A DNA stretch of 64,000 bases, from NCBI RefSeq assembly GCF_042432805.1, contig NZ_JBHLWO010000001.1, positions 1,798,001-1,862,000 on the forward strand. The letters are read 5' to 3'. The notes under the pieces were generated by a model. That model was not told the origin of the DNA and did not search any database. It saw nothing but the letters and a program-made list of their open reading frames with translations. Each line of letters starts with the position of its first letter. Positions within the stretch are counted from its first letter, which is position 1. Of this stretch, positions 45,266-54,189 are shown in pieces. The position numbers were made by a program, and so were the translations under genes. The DNA comes from Olivibacter oleidegradans. GTDB lineage: Bacteria > Bacteroidota > Bacteroidia > Sphingobacteriales > Sphingobacteriaceae.

Positions 45266-45664
45266 ATGAAATATCCTTTTATAGTTATTGATGATAGTCC
45301 GATCGATTGTCTCATTGTAAAGAAAGTGATTGGTTTTAGTGGAAAGAGCTCGGACGTAAAGGTTTTTAATGACGCTACACTTGCCCTTCAATACATAGAA
45401 AGTAACGAAGAAAGCCTAAGCGCGTCTATTTCTTTTATAACATTGGATATTATGATGCCGATCATGAATGGTTTTGAGTTTTTAGATAAATTTATAGATC
45501 TGCCAAAATCAATTCAAGAGCGCTATAAAATCATTATTCTCTCCTTGTCTAATAATGAACATACAATAAAAAGATTGCAGAAATACAAGGTAATAGAGGC
45601 CATTGTAGAAAAGCCTATTACCATGGATAAATTCGCTGCGGTCATCGGGAAATTTCAAGAGTAA
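45266..45664 (+). CDS. Single-domain response regulator (CheY-like)
   Basis: A 132-residue receiver with no output domain: acidic pair in VIDDSP, phosphoacceptor D61 in ITLDIMMPIMNGFEFL, switch serine in IILSLSNN and conserved lysine in EAIVEKPIT. It follows the receiver-kinase gene by 51 bp and probably acts as its phosphoacceptor or as a diffusible intermediate, as in phosphorelays. This role is inferred from position. Confidence 0.9.
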   Translation: MKYPFIVIDDSPIDCLIVKKVIGFSGKSSDVKVFNDATLALQYIESNEESLSASISFITLDIMMPIMNGFEFLDKFIDLPKSIQERYKIIILSLSNNEHTIKRLQKYKVIEAIVEKPITMDKFAAVIGKFQE

Positions 45665-45724
45665 CGAAGATCGTTCATCAGATCTTGCATTATCTATATA
45701 ATATAGGTGCTATAAAATCATCAA

Positions 45725-46849
45725 ATGGGAGAAACACGACAAGAGGCCGTCGGGAATAATTTTCGGCCTATTATTTTTAGAAGAAGGCATCTTGAGGATA
45801 GCAAAGAAATGGATAAGTTATTGGCAATTGAAGGAGCCGTACAAATAATCGATACCATTGATATGCAGTTAGCTGAATTGATCAAGATCGAAAATCCGTC
45901 AGAGGGTTTCGATGAAAAGAAGCTCAGAACATATATAGATGCTTATATATATCCATCTTCATCTTTTGATTTTGGCGCATGGGTTTATTATCCCTGGTTA
46001 AATAAAATTATACATTTATTGGATGAGCCTGAATTTGTAAAGGTTAGGACCAGCAGAAATATATATAAGATTAAGCCTGAAGAGATCAATGTGCTAAAGG
46101 AAAAGAAAGTAGGAATAGTTGGATTATCCGTTGGGCAAAGTATAGCATTGACTTTAGCAATGGAGCGGAGTTGCGGAGAGCTACGCTTGGCCGACTTCGA
46201 TTCAATTGAATTAAGTAATATGAATCGTATCCGTGTTGGTGTACAGGATTTAGGACAGAGTAAGGTTATTACTGCTGCAAGACAAATCGCCGAGTTAGAT
46301 CCGTATATCAAAGTGCTTTGTTTTACGGACGGTTTAGATACCGGCAATATGGACCAATTCTTACTCGAAGGAGGAAAACTAGACATGCTGGTTGAAGAAT
46401 GCGATGGTATTGACATTAAAATTATTAGTCGACTGAAAGCAAGAGCATATGGTATACCGGTAATCATGGATACAAACGACAAGGGTATGTTGGATATAGA
46501 GCGGTTTGATTTAGAAAGAGACCGCCCCATTCTTCATGGACGACTTCAAAAAATAGAAGGTTATACCATTCAAGACATGGAAGTACAACTAAAAGAACTG
46601 GACCTTGAGCAAAAGATAGCGTATTTAGTGGATATAATAGGTTTTGAAAATGTTTCTGAAGCAATGAAACTATCACTCCATTATATGAAAAAAACCATCA
46701 TTGGATGGCCACAGTTGGCCTCAGCTGTCACGTTGGGCGGCGCAATGGTTACTGATGTGGTAAGACGGGTGTTTCTTGATCAATTTAATGATTCAGGGCG
46801 GTATTTTGTTGATTTCGAAGAGTTAATTCATAACACTAAAGTTGATTAA
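45725..46849 (+). CDS. ThiF/E1-like adenylyltransferase (Rv1355c-like N-terminal half)
   Basis: A 374-residue protein of the E1/ThiF/MoeB superfamily, which activates a carboxylate (often the C-terminus of a ubiquitin-like protein) as an adenylate. The nucleotide fold is at about 128-260: KKVGIVGLSVGQSIALTLA (glycine-rich loop), LADFDSIELSNMNRIR (the D-x-D-x(3-5)-SN-NR motif) and LVEECDGIDIKIISRLKARAYGIPVIM. An N-terminal region includes FDFGAWVYYPWLNKIIHLL and VRTSRNIYKI, which I recall from the Rv1355c family. Members of that family usually carry a C-terminal nitroreductase-like domain, which is absent here. No ubiquitin-like partner is visible nearby. The next gene starts 2 bp after its stop codon. 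Confidence 0.8.
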   Translation: MGETRQEAVGNNFRPIIFRRRHLEDSKEMDKLLAIEGAVQIIDTIDMQLAELIKIENPSEGFDEKKLRTYIDAYIYPSSSFDFGAWVYYPWLNKIIHLLDEPEFVKVRTSRNIYKIKPEEINVLKEKKVGIVGLSVGQSIALTLAMERSCGELRLADFDSIELSNMNRIRVGVQDLGQSKVITAARQIAELDPYIKVLCFTDGLDTGNMDQFLLEGGKLDMLVEECDGIDIKIISRLKARAYGIPVIMDTNDKGMLDIERFDLERDRPILHGRLQKIEGYTIQDMEVQLKELDLEQKIAYLVDIIGFENVSEAMKLSLHYMKKTIIGWPQLASAVTLGGAMVTDVVRRVFLDQFNDSGRYFVDFEELIHNTKVD

Positions 46850-46851
46850 CT

Positions 46852-47550
46852 ATGATCCATATACGAACTTTTAGAGCACCAGATGATCCGGAAGCATGCG
46901 AAAAGTTCATAATTGGACATAGAAAATTATTGGAAATTTTTGGCATTAGCCAGATTACTTCTAATCGGCAAGATTGGGTGGACGATAGGGATACTATTGT
47001 TATCTTAGTAGAAAATACGGAAACAAAAACGGTATATGGCGGTGCTCGCGTCCAAATGGCCAATAGTAAATATGCGCTGCCTATAGAAACTGCAATTGGA
47101 AGATATGATGCTAAAATATACGACCTAATACAACATGACCAAGCTCGTGGAGGAACTTGCGAAATTTGCGGATTGTGGAATTCAAGGGAAGTAGCTGGTA
47201 TGGGAATCGGTAGTTATATTCTGTCGCGAGTTGGGGTCGCAATCACAAAGCAGCTGCCAGTTGTTAGTCTTTTTGTACTATGTGCACCTATTACAGTTAA
47301 AATGGGAATCCGATTGGGTTGTAAGGTAGAAAAGACGTTGGGGAACAATGGATTGTTCTACTATCCAAAAGATGATTTAATTGCGACCGTAATGCGTATG
47401 GAGGACATAAATGACCTGTCGTTAGCAACAGATCTGGAAAGGGAAAAAATTTTGTCTTTGCGAGACAGGCCCCACCAAGAAGTACTGGAGCGAGGCCCGA
47501 AAGGTGAGTATCCTGTCACTTATGATCTCGTTATTCCAAATTTTCCTTAG
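46852..47550 (+). CDS. GNAT-fold acyltransferase with LuxI/FeeM-like layout
   Basis: A 232-residue protein. The order HRKLLEIFGI, then NRQDWVDDRDTIVILVENTETKTVYGGARVQ, then CEICGLWNSREVAGMGIGSYILSRVGVAI, then VVSLFVLCAPITVKMGIRLGCKVEKTLG follows the layout of acyl-homoserine-lactone/N-acyl amino acid synthases (R...F..LG; D.D; V.G..R; E..R/SRE...G.G). It also has a GNAT acyl-CoA loop (GMGIGSYIL, about 116-124). I cannot distinguish a signal synthase from an ordinary N-acyltransferase by eye. It starts 2 bp after the ThiF-like gene, so the two are likely coupled, and a membrane sensor kinase follows 28 bp later. Confidence 0.65.
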   Translation: MIHIRTFRAPDDPEACEKFIIGHRKLLEIFGISQITSNRQDWVDDRDTIVILVENTETKTVYGGARVQMANSKYALPIETAIGRYDAKIYDLIQHDQARGGTCEICGLWNSREVAGMGIGSYILSRVGVAITKQLPVVSLFVLCAPITVKMGIRLGCKVEKTLGNNGLFYYPKDDLIATVMRMEDINDLSLATDLEREKILSLRDRPHQEVLERGPKGEYPVTYDLVIPNFP

Positions 47551-47578
47551 TCATGTAACATAAAAAAGACTGAAAGCA

Positions 47579-49813
47579 ATGAAAAACGTTAGTATCTTTT
47601 CGAAATTCAGAACTTTTTTAATACCTCTTGTCGTGCTGTTATGCCTTTGCAAAATAGGTCATACCTTCCAGCACGACCGTATAGTCAGATTTAGTGATGC
47701 GAGTAGCGAACTTTTATTAAATCGTCATATTTCTATTTTTAAAGACGCTTCAAAGAAGCTGCCTATTAATTCCGTTAAGCAACAAAACTTTGCAGGTTAT
47801 CCAAAAGACGGTATTATCAATTTAGGAGCAACAAAAGACAGGGTGTGGCTAAAATTTACCGTTCAAAATGATACCGACGATGAAGATTTATATTTATTAT
47901 TGCAGCAAGCAACAATTGATGAAGCCATTTTATTCCTTGAACATTCGAATGGTGACGTTTTAATCGATACTTTAGGAAAATATAAACCATTTGAGGAAAG
48001 AGCGGTTTATGCGCCCGATTACATCTTTCCAATCAATGTGAAAAAGGCAAGTAACGCAACCATTTACCTCGGCGTTTCTTCAAACGATCAGATGCAGTTG
48101 CCTCTCTATATCGGCAGCAAGGAAGTCATCTCGACAAAAATGTCAACGAAAAACCTTTTGTTCGGATTGTATGCAGGGGCAGTGTTGATCATGATGCTGT
48201 ATAATCTATTTATTGGCCTTTCTACACGCAACGGCAGTTATATCTATTATATTGTTTATATATTCACTGTAGGACTTACGCAGGCAATGTTTCAAGGATA
48301 TGCTTATATGTATCTTTGGTCCAATAGCCCTTGGATGGCAAGTCGAAGTTCTATTATTATTCCCTTCCTTTCCGGTTTAGCCACGATCGCATTCATCAAG
48401 ACTTTTCTACATACGAAAACAAATACCCCTAAACTCGATAAAGGAATTAACGTAATCGTTATTTGCTATTTCGTAGGTTTATTCATTGGCCTATTCGATG
48501 TTTTTCAGGGGGCCATCGTTTTGCAAACAATGGCCTCTTTGGGCATTATATATGTGATGTATGTCGTTAATCAGATCCGTAAAAAAGGATATAGACCGGC
48601 AGTTTTTTTTCTAATTGCTTTTACCTTGTTTTTTTCCTGTGTTATAGCGTTTGTTCTCCGTAATTTTAACCTAATTCCTTACAATGGATTCACCGCTTAT
48701 ATTCTAGAGATTGGTTCGATTGTAGAGATTTCATTACTTTCTTTTGCATTGGCTGATCGGATAAATTTCTATAGAAAAGAGAAGGAGGCATCGCAAGCGC
48801 AGGCGTTGCGAATATCACAAGAGAATGCGAGAATTATAAGGGAGCAAAATCTATTATTGGAAACGGAAGTTGATAAACGAACCAAAGATCTGAAAAGAAC
48901 TAATGAGAGTTTAAATGAGGCCATGTACAATTTAAAGCAAGCTCAGGCTCATTTGGTTGAATCCGAAAAACTAGCTTCATTAGGTATGTTAACTGCAGGC
49001 ATTGCTCACGAGATTAACAACCCAATAAACTTTGTAACCGGCAGTATAAAGCCTTTAAGTAGAGATGTGGATCAATTAATTGAGGCGCTGAAGGTTGTTG
49101 AGGAAATAGCATTCAAGGATATTCCCGAGGAGTCAAAGATTGCCGAGCTGGAGAGTTATAAAGAAGATATTGATTTAGCGTTCTTAAAAGAGGAGATTCA
49201 GTTATTATTAAAAGGGATACAAGAAGGGGCTTTTAGAACAGCGGAGATCGTAAAAAGCTTACGGGTTTTTTCAAGGGTGGACGAAGACGACTTAAAACTG
49301 GCAGATATTAATTTGGGACTTGAATCCACTTTAGTCATCTTAAACAGCATGTTTAAAGATAGGATCAACGTTAAAAGACATTACGATGAAATTCCATATG
49401 TGGAGTGTTTCCCGGGAAAGCTAAATCAGGTTTTCTTAAATTTGCTAACCAATGCCTTCCATGCCATTGACCAAAAATTCAAAGGAAAGCAAGGAGGGAA
49501 AATCACTATCAAAACGTACTATAAGGACGATTTGGTATATATTTCTATAAAAGATAATGGGGTAGGGATAAAAGAAGAGTTGAAAGATAAAATATTTGAC
49601 CCCTTCTTTACAACCAAAGATGTAGGAGAGGGAACGGGATTAGGTCTTGCAATCGTTTCACAAACGGTGGCGAAGCACCATGGTAGTATCTCCCTGGTTA
49701 CTGAAGAAGGTAAGGGATGTGAATTCATTATTAAGATACCCACAGTTCAACCAAATGATAATCAACTAAACAACGAAAATGTCCAATCAGGAGAGGAGTT
49801 TCTGTCGAAGTAA
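47579..49813 (+). CDS. 7TMR-DISM sensor histidine kinase
   Basis: A 744-residue membrane kinase. A signal peptide (LIPLVVLLCLCKIGHTF) precedes a periplasmic 7TMR-DISM-extracellular domain (about 30-185, with LGATKDRVWLKFTVQND), seven membrane helices (about 190-395), a coiled coil (about 400-460), a HisKA domain with H477 in AGIAHEINNPINFV, and an HATPase domain. The latter has LLTNAFHAIDQ, DNGVGI, FDPFFTTKDVGEGTGLGLAI and a G2 loop. The periplasmic domain is a carbohydrate-binding-like fold in this family. Its 3' end overlaps the convergent receiver gene by 27 bp. Confidence 0.93.
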   Translation: MKNVSIFSKFRTFLIPLVVLLCLCKIGHTFQHDRIVRFSDASSELLLNRHISIFKDASKKLPINSVKQQNFAGYPKDGIINLGATKDRVWLKFTVQNDTDDEDLYLLLQQATIDEAILFLEHSNGDVLIDTLGKYKPFEERAVYAPDYIFPINVKKASNATIYLGVSSNDQMQLPLYIGSKEVISTKMSTKNLLFGLYAGAVLIMMLYNLFIGLSTRNGSYIYYIVYIFTVGLTQAMFQGYAYMYLWSNSPWMASRSSIIIPFLSGLATIAFIKTFLHTKTNTPKLDKGINVIVICYFVGLFIGLFDVFQGAIVLQTMASLGIIYVMYVVNQIRKKGYRPAVFFLIAFTLFFSCVIAFVLRNFNLIPYNGFTAYILEIGSIVEISLLSFALADRINFYRKEKEASQAQALRISQENARIIREQNLLLETEVDKRTKDLKRTNESLNEAMYNLKQAQAHLVESEKLASLGMLTAGIAHEINNPINFVTGSIKPLSRDVDQLIEALKVVEEIAFKDIPEESKIAELESYKEDIDLAFLKEEIQLLLKGIQEGAFRTAEIVKSLRVFSRVDEDDLKLADINLGLESTLVILNSMFKDRINVKRHYDEIPYVECFPGKLNQVFLNLLTNAFHAIDQKFKGKQGGKITIKTYYKDDLVYISIKDNGVGIKEELKDKIFDPFFTTKDVGEGTGLGLAIVSQTVAKHHGSISLVTEEGKGCEFIIKIPTVQPNDNQLNNENVQSGEEFLSK

Positions 49814-50251
49814 AAATTCCAATTGTTCATTGGTAATGGACAATAACTGATTCTCATCTTTCATCTTTTTCTTTTCCAAATATAACTGATAGGCTTTTTG
49901 AATTGTACTATCCAACTCTTCTTCATTCCAAGGTTTGGTGAGATAATGAAAAATCTTTCCCTTATTAATAGCATCAATAACAGCAGCCATATCCGTATAG
50001 CCGGTTAAAAGGATGCGAACGGGGTCGGGGTGTGTCTGTATGATCTGCTCGAGGAATTCAACACCGGTCATCCTAGGCATTCGCTGATCGGTTATGATAA
50101 TATCAAACTCTAGATTCTTAAGTTTTTCAATCGCCTCTAAACCACCAATGGCTGTTTCAATTTTATATCTGGTTCTAAAAGTAGCTTTGAAAGAGATCAA
50201 ATTGTGTTCCTCGTCGTCGACAAAAAGGATTCGAATTTTCTGCGGTTCCAT
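49787..50251 (-). CDS. Receiver-domain protein with C-terminal helix
   Basis: A 154-residue protein: a receiver (VDDEEHN, phosphoacceptor D55 in IIITDQRMPR, LLTGYTD, LTKPW, residues 1-125) followed by a charged helix (YQLYLEKKKMKDENQLLSITNEQLEFL). It is paralogous to the receiver part of the kinase at 44126, sharing the TDQRMP, VRILLT-YTD and A-AINKG segments. It is transcribed toward the 7TMR kinase gene and overlaps its end by 27 bp. It is a likely phosphoacceptor of that kinase, by position. Confidence 0.88.
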   Translation of the reverse strand: MEPQKIRILFVDDEEHNLISFKATFRTRYKIETAIGGLEAIEKLKNLEFDIIITDQRMPRMTGVEFLEQIIQTHPDPVRILLTGYTDMAAVIDAINKGKIFHYLTKPWNEEELDSTIQKAYQLYLEKKKMKDENQLLSITNEQLEFLLRQKLLS

Positions 50252-50487
50252 AACAATCCATTTAATAAGTGTACCTTAACAATTCTTCTGCCAAGACGGC
50301 TCTAAAAAGAAAAAAATGCTGCAATTTCGAGTCGATTATATTTTATGTATCGATCAAGTGCTATGCATCACCGTTAACTTCGTTAAATGTAGAAAAATAT
50401 AGTGTATTAACTCATGTTTTCCGAAAACGAGCAAAATAATTTTGAAAGAGCTATCTTGCAAGATTAAAAAGCAAATGTTGACAAATT

Positions 50488-51558
50488 ATGGAGAAAATCA
50501 AAATTTTAGTGGTGGGTTGCGGTAATATGGGGGCTTCACATGCCAAAGCCTATCATTCGATGGATAAATTCGAGATTTGCGGATTGGTTTCCACCGGTAA
50601 AAGTAAAGAAGTGCTAAACCGGGAACTAGGTGGTTTGTATGAGCTATATGACAAATATGAAGAGGCCTTGCGTTTAGCAAAACCGGATGCTGTTTGCATA
50701 GCTACTTACCCCGATACGCACGAAGACTTTGCGATTAAGGCTTTTCAAGCAGGATGTCACGTTTTTATCGAGAAACCTTTAGCAGATACCATTGATGGAG
50801 CAGAAAGGGTAGTGGCTACAGCCAATAGATATAATAAAAAACTAGTTGTCGGTTATATTTTGCGCTATCATCCTTCTTGGGAGATGTTTATTGAGCAAGG
50901 GAGGAAGCTTGGTAAACCCTTGGTAATGCGCATGAATTTAAACCAGCAAAGCCACGGTTACATGTGGAAAGTACACCAAAATTTAATGAAAAGTTTAAGT
51001 CCTATTGTCGATTGCGGTGTGCATTATATTGATGTTATGTGCCAAATGACAGATGCGAGGCCTGTTCAAGTAAGTGCGATTGGCGCAAGGCTAACTCAGG
51101 ACATTCCTCCGGATAATTACAATTATGGCCAGCTGCAAATTAAATTCGAAGACGGATCAGTAGGTTGGTATGAGGCGGGTTGGGGACCGATGATAAGCGA
51201 GACGGCCTTTTTCGTAAAAGATGTAATTGGGCCGAAAGGCTCTGTATCGATCGTTGCGAAGGAAGCATCAAAAACCGGAAAATCCGATGCCGTAGAGTCG
51301 CATACAAAGACCGAGTCTCTTAAAATACATAACGCTCAATTAGATACAGATTACAACTTTGTTCACAGAGATACTTTGGTTAATTTGGAAGATGAACCTG
51401 ATCACCAAGAGTTGTGTAATAGGGAACAGCGATTTTTCTTGCAGGCTATACTTGAGGATTTAGATTTAACAAAAGCTAATATCGACGCCATCAATAGCTT
51501 ACGGATTGCTTTGGCATGTGATGAATCCGTAAAAACAGGAAATATTGTCCGTATGTAA
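50488..51558 (+). CDS. Gfo/Idh/MocA-family oxidoreductase
   Basis: NAD(P)-dependent sugar-type dehydrogenase, 356 residues. N-terminal Rossmann domain: KILVVGCGNMGASHAKAYH, the PDAVCIATYPDTHEDFAIKAFQAGCHVFIEKPLADT block with the family EKP motif; C-terminal substrate domain with GGxH-type CGVHYIDVMCQM. The substrate is not readable; nucleotide sugars and inositols are common for the family. Its location between the signalling island and the O-acylation pair does not settle the pathway. Confidence 0.9.
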   Translation: MEKIKILVVGCGNMGASHAKAYHSMDKFEICGLVSTGKSKEVLNRELGGLYELYDKYEEALRLAKPDAVCIATYPDTHEDFAIKAFQAGCHVFIEKPLADTIDGAERVVATANRYNKKLVVGYILRYHPSWEMFIEQGRKLGKPLVMRMNLNQQSHGYMWKVHQNLMKSLSPIVDCGVHYIDVMCQMTDARPVQVSAIGARLTQDIPPDNYNYGQLQIKFEDGSVGWYEAGWGPMISETAFFVKDVIGPKGSVSIVAKEASKTGKSDAVESHTKTESLKIHNAQLDTDYNFVHRDTLVNLEDEPDHQELCNREQRFFLQAILEDLDLTKANIDAINSLRIALACDESVKTGNIVRM

Positions 51559-51755
51559 GGTGTATTCACGTACAAAGTTATTCCTTCATTTTATTATAAT
51601 AAATGGTTTAGAGGTTTCCATAGATAATTTGAGAATAAATGTGATGTAAGGCAACATAAAATGTACGTTCGGGGAAGAATGGTTGGTAGGCGTCCTAAAT
51701 AACTTTAATATTGTTCTCGCTGAAATAAGATTTTATTAACTAAAGCGGTGACAAT

Positions 51756-53213
51756 ATGTTGTTTAACTCCATCAGCTTTGCTGTTTTTCTACCAATTGTT
51801 TTCATTCTCTATTGGTTTGTTGTAAACAGGTCTCTTAAGCAACAAAATATACTTTTGTTGATCGCAAGTTATTATTTTTATAGTTGTTGGGACTGGCGCT
51901 TTTTGTTTTTACTTGCTTTTTCTACTTTTCTCGACTACTTCTCCGGCTTGGCAATTCATCGTGCCGAAAGTCAGAAAAGTAGAAAATTTTGGCTTATTTT
52001 AAGTATAGGAATCAATCTAGGCTTTCTCGCATTCTTCAAATATTATAATTTTTTTGTAGAGTCGTTCGCTGATCTCGTTGGCCAGTTTGGGTTTAATCCG
52101 AATATATCGACGTTGAACATTATTCTGCCTGTTGGCATCTCTTTTTACACCTTCCATGGATTATCTTACGTACTGGATATTTATAACAGAAAGATCGAAC
52201 CTAGCACGAATTGGGTGCATTACTCGTTGTTTGTCAGTTTTTTTCCGCTCCTGGTAGCGGGGCCAATCGAAAGGGCCACGCATTTGTTGCCTCAAGTAGA
52301 GAGAAAGCGGAACTTTGATTATACGCGAGCTGTTGACGGATTGAGGCAAATTCTTTGGGGCTTTATTAAAAAAATCGTTATTGCGGATAATTGTGCGGAA
52401 TATGCAAATATGATTTTCAACAATTCATCCGCTTACTCCAGTGGCGTGCTAATCATAGGCGCTGTTTTATTCGCATTTCAAATCTATGGCGATTTCTCTG
52501 GTTATTCTGATATTGCCTTAGGGGTGGCACGGCTGTTTGGTTTTGAACTTTTAAAGAACTTCAACTTCCCTTACTTTTCGAGAGATATTGCCGAATTTTG
52601 GCGCAGATGGCATATTTCCTTATCGTCATGGTTTAAGGATTATCTATATATACCCTTAGGAGGCAGTAGAGGAGGTCTATGGATGAGCATACGCAATACA
52701 TTTATCATATTTTTAGTAAGTGGATTCTGGCACGGCGCGAATTGGACGTTTATAGTTTGGGGCGGATTGAATGCGCTCTTCATTATGCCGTCTATAATTT
52801 TCAGGACGAACCGGTCGAATCTCGATATTGTTGCTAAGGGACGTTTGTTCCCTAATTGGCGAGAATTGCTCCAGATAGCAACTACGTTTATTTTAACGGT
52901 GCTGGCGTGGATCTTTTTTCGAGCCGCAAGCCTCGATCATGCCTTTAGTTATATTGGCGGGATATTTTCACATGTTGGAGATGGATATATTCCTTTACAA
53001 TCGAACGAGTTAAGAGGTACCTTCATTTGCTTCCTGCTCATTATACCATTTGTCATGATAGAATGGCTTGGGCGAGAACAGAATTATGCAATCGAAAAAA
53101 TCGGCTTTATTTGGCCGAGAATCATAAGATGGTCTTTCTATTCTATCATGCTCTTTGTCATCTTGATGTATATGCAAACAGGAGGAACAGAGTTTATATA
53201 TTTTCAATTTTAA
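51756..53213 (+). CDS. MBOAT-family membrane O-acyltransferase
   Basis: Membrane-bound O-acyltransferase of the AlgI type, 485 residues with about 10-11 membrane segments. Motifs: FNSISFAVFLPIVFILYW at the start, PVGISFYTFHGLSYVLDIY, SGYSDIALGVARLFGFELLKNFNFPYFSRDIAEFWRRWHISLSSWFKDYLYIPLGG, and the catalytic histidine H326 in SGFWHGANWTFIVWGGLNAL. It most likely transfers acyl (acetyl) groups to an extracellular polysaccharide, working with the SGNH-like protein encoded 1 bp downstream. Confidence 0.92.
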   Translation: MLFNSISFAVFLPIVFILYWFVVNRSLKQQNILLLIASYYFYSCWDWRFLFLLAFSTFLDYFSGLAIHRAESQKSRKFWLILSIGINLGFLAFFKYYNFFVESFADLVGQFGFNPNISTLNIILPVGISFYTFHGLSYVLDIYNRKIEPSTNWVHYSLFVSFFPLLVAGPIERATHLLPQVERKRNFDYTRAVDGLRQILWGFIKKIVIADNCAEYANMIFNNSSAYSSGVLIIGAVLFAFQIYGDFSGYSDIALGVARLFGFELLKNFNFPYFSRDIAEFWRRWHISLSSWFKDYLYIPLGGSRGGLWMSIRNTFIIFLVSGFWHGANWTFIVWGGLNALFIMPSIIFRTNRSNLDIVAKGRLFPNWRELLQIATTFILTVLAWIFFRAASLDHAFSYIGGIFSHVGDGYIPLQSNELRGTFICFLLIIPFVMIEWLGREQNYAIEKIGFIWPRIIRWSFYSIMLFVILMYMQTGGTEFIYFQF

Positions 53214-53214
53214 C

Positions 53215-54189
53215 ATGAAAAAGTTCTTCATATCCTTAATTGCTTTTGCTGGAGTCGCATGCATTATTTGTTGCTTGGGAATCATCGCTTTTGGACGCTT
53301 TGTTCCCTTTTCCGTTCGATCAAACTTACCTTATGTTTTGGGCGGCGTGGGGTATTCTTACACAAGATTTAACGAAGCGAAAGAAATTGATAGAAATGTA
53401 GATGTGCTTGTTGTGGGATCCTCTCATGCTTATCGTGGTTATGATCCTCGAATTTTCGAGCAATATGATTGGAAACTCTTTAATTTAGGCTCTTCCGCAC
53501 AAACACCTGTTCAAACTGCATACCTATTCGATAAGTATATTGCTAAATTCAGACCTAAATTGGTTGTTATTGACGTTTACCCCGTTCTGTTCAAATCCGA
53601 TGGGATAGAGTCGGTTATAGATTTGGTTTCAAATGGCGAGCTTGATGAAGAGCTCGTACGTTTAAGCGTTGCTCAAAATAATATCAGTGTGTATAATACG
53701 CTGTTTTATAGAGCTTTTGCAGATGCTTTTGGATTCAATAAAGGTTTTGTTGAGAAGAATCCAAGCAGCACCGGCGACTTGTATGTTTCAGGTGGATATG
53801 TAGAATCAAAGGGCCGTTTCAAAGGAAAGAAAGAATTTAAAGCAACGAGTTATTCTTTTCTGCCAAATCAGGTCGATGCGTTTGAACACATCATTGCGAA
53901 AATGCGGCAACGGAATATTCCCTATATCATTCTACAATCGCCTATTCCGCAGGCGAAATATGCACGTGTTACCAATAATGCCTATGCTGATGCATTTTTT
54001 TCTAAATATGGCTTTTATAGGAATGCGAATGAAGTATTAAAGTTGCCTGATAGTTGCTTTTTGGATGAAAGCCATTTAAATCAATGGGGTGTTAATCGAT
54101 ATAATGAATATGTGGTTAATTTGATAGAGGAAAAGGGGTATTTGAACGTGAAGAAGAGGGAATATCGATTCGCTTCTAAATACGAATGA
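53215..54189 (+). CDS. SGNH-hydrolase-like partner of the MBOAT protein
   Basis: A 324-residue protein with one N-terminal membrane helix (ISLIAFAGVACIICCLGIIAFG) and an extracytoplasmic domain. The segment DVLVVGSSHAYRGYDPRIF contains the serine-containing block I (S69 or S70), and LDESHLNQWGVNRYNE near the end supplies a D-x-x-H pair, as in SGNH esterase/acetyltransferases such as AlgX/AlgJ and DltD relatives. It is encoded 1 bp after the MBOAT gene, so coupled translation is likely. Together they would move acyl groups across the membrane and onto a cell-surface glycan; the acceptor is unknown. Confidence 0.75.
   Translation: MKKFFISLIAFAGVACIICCLGIIAFGRFVPFSVRSNLPYVLGGVGYSYTRFNEAKEIDRNVDVLVVGSSHAYRGYDPRIFEQYDWKLFNLGSSAQTPVQTAYLFDKYIAKFRPKLVVIDVYPVLFKSDGIESVIDLVSNGELDEELVRLSVAQNNISVYNTLFYRAFADAFGFNKGFVEKNPSSTGDLYVSGGYVESKGRFKGKKEFKATSYSFLPNQVDAFEHIIAKMRQRNIPYIILQSPIPQAKYARVTNNAYADAFFSKYGFYRNANEVLKLPDSCFLDESHLNQWGVNRYNEYVVNLIEEKGYLNVKKREYRFASKYE

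Noticed and set aside
45988..46530. 180-codon minus-strand ORF opposite the ThiF-like gene
   Set aside because: Shadow of the clear E1-like coding frame; serine/isoleucine-rich with no motifs.
51587..51607. AT-rich hairpin after the Gfo/Idh gene as a terminator
   Set aside because: Arms contain a bulge, almost no GC pairs and no T run follows.
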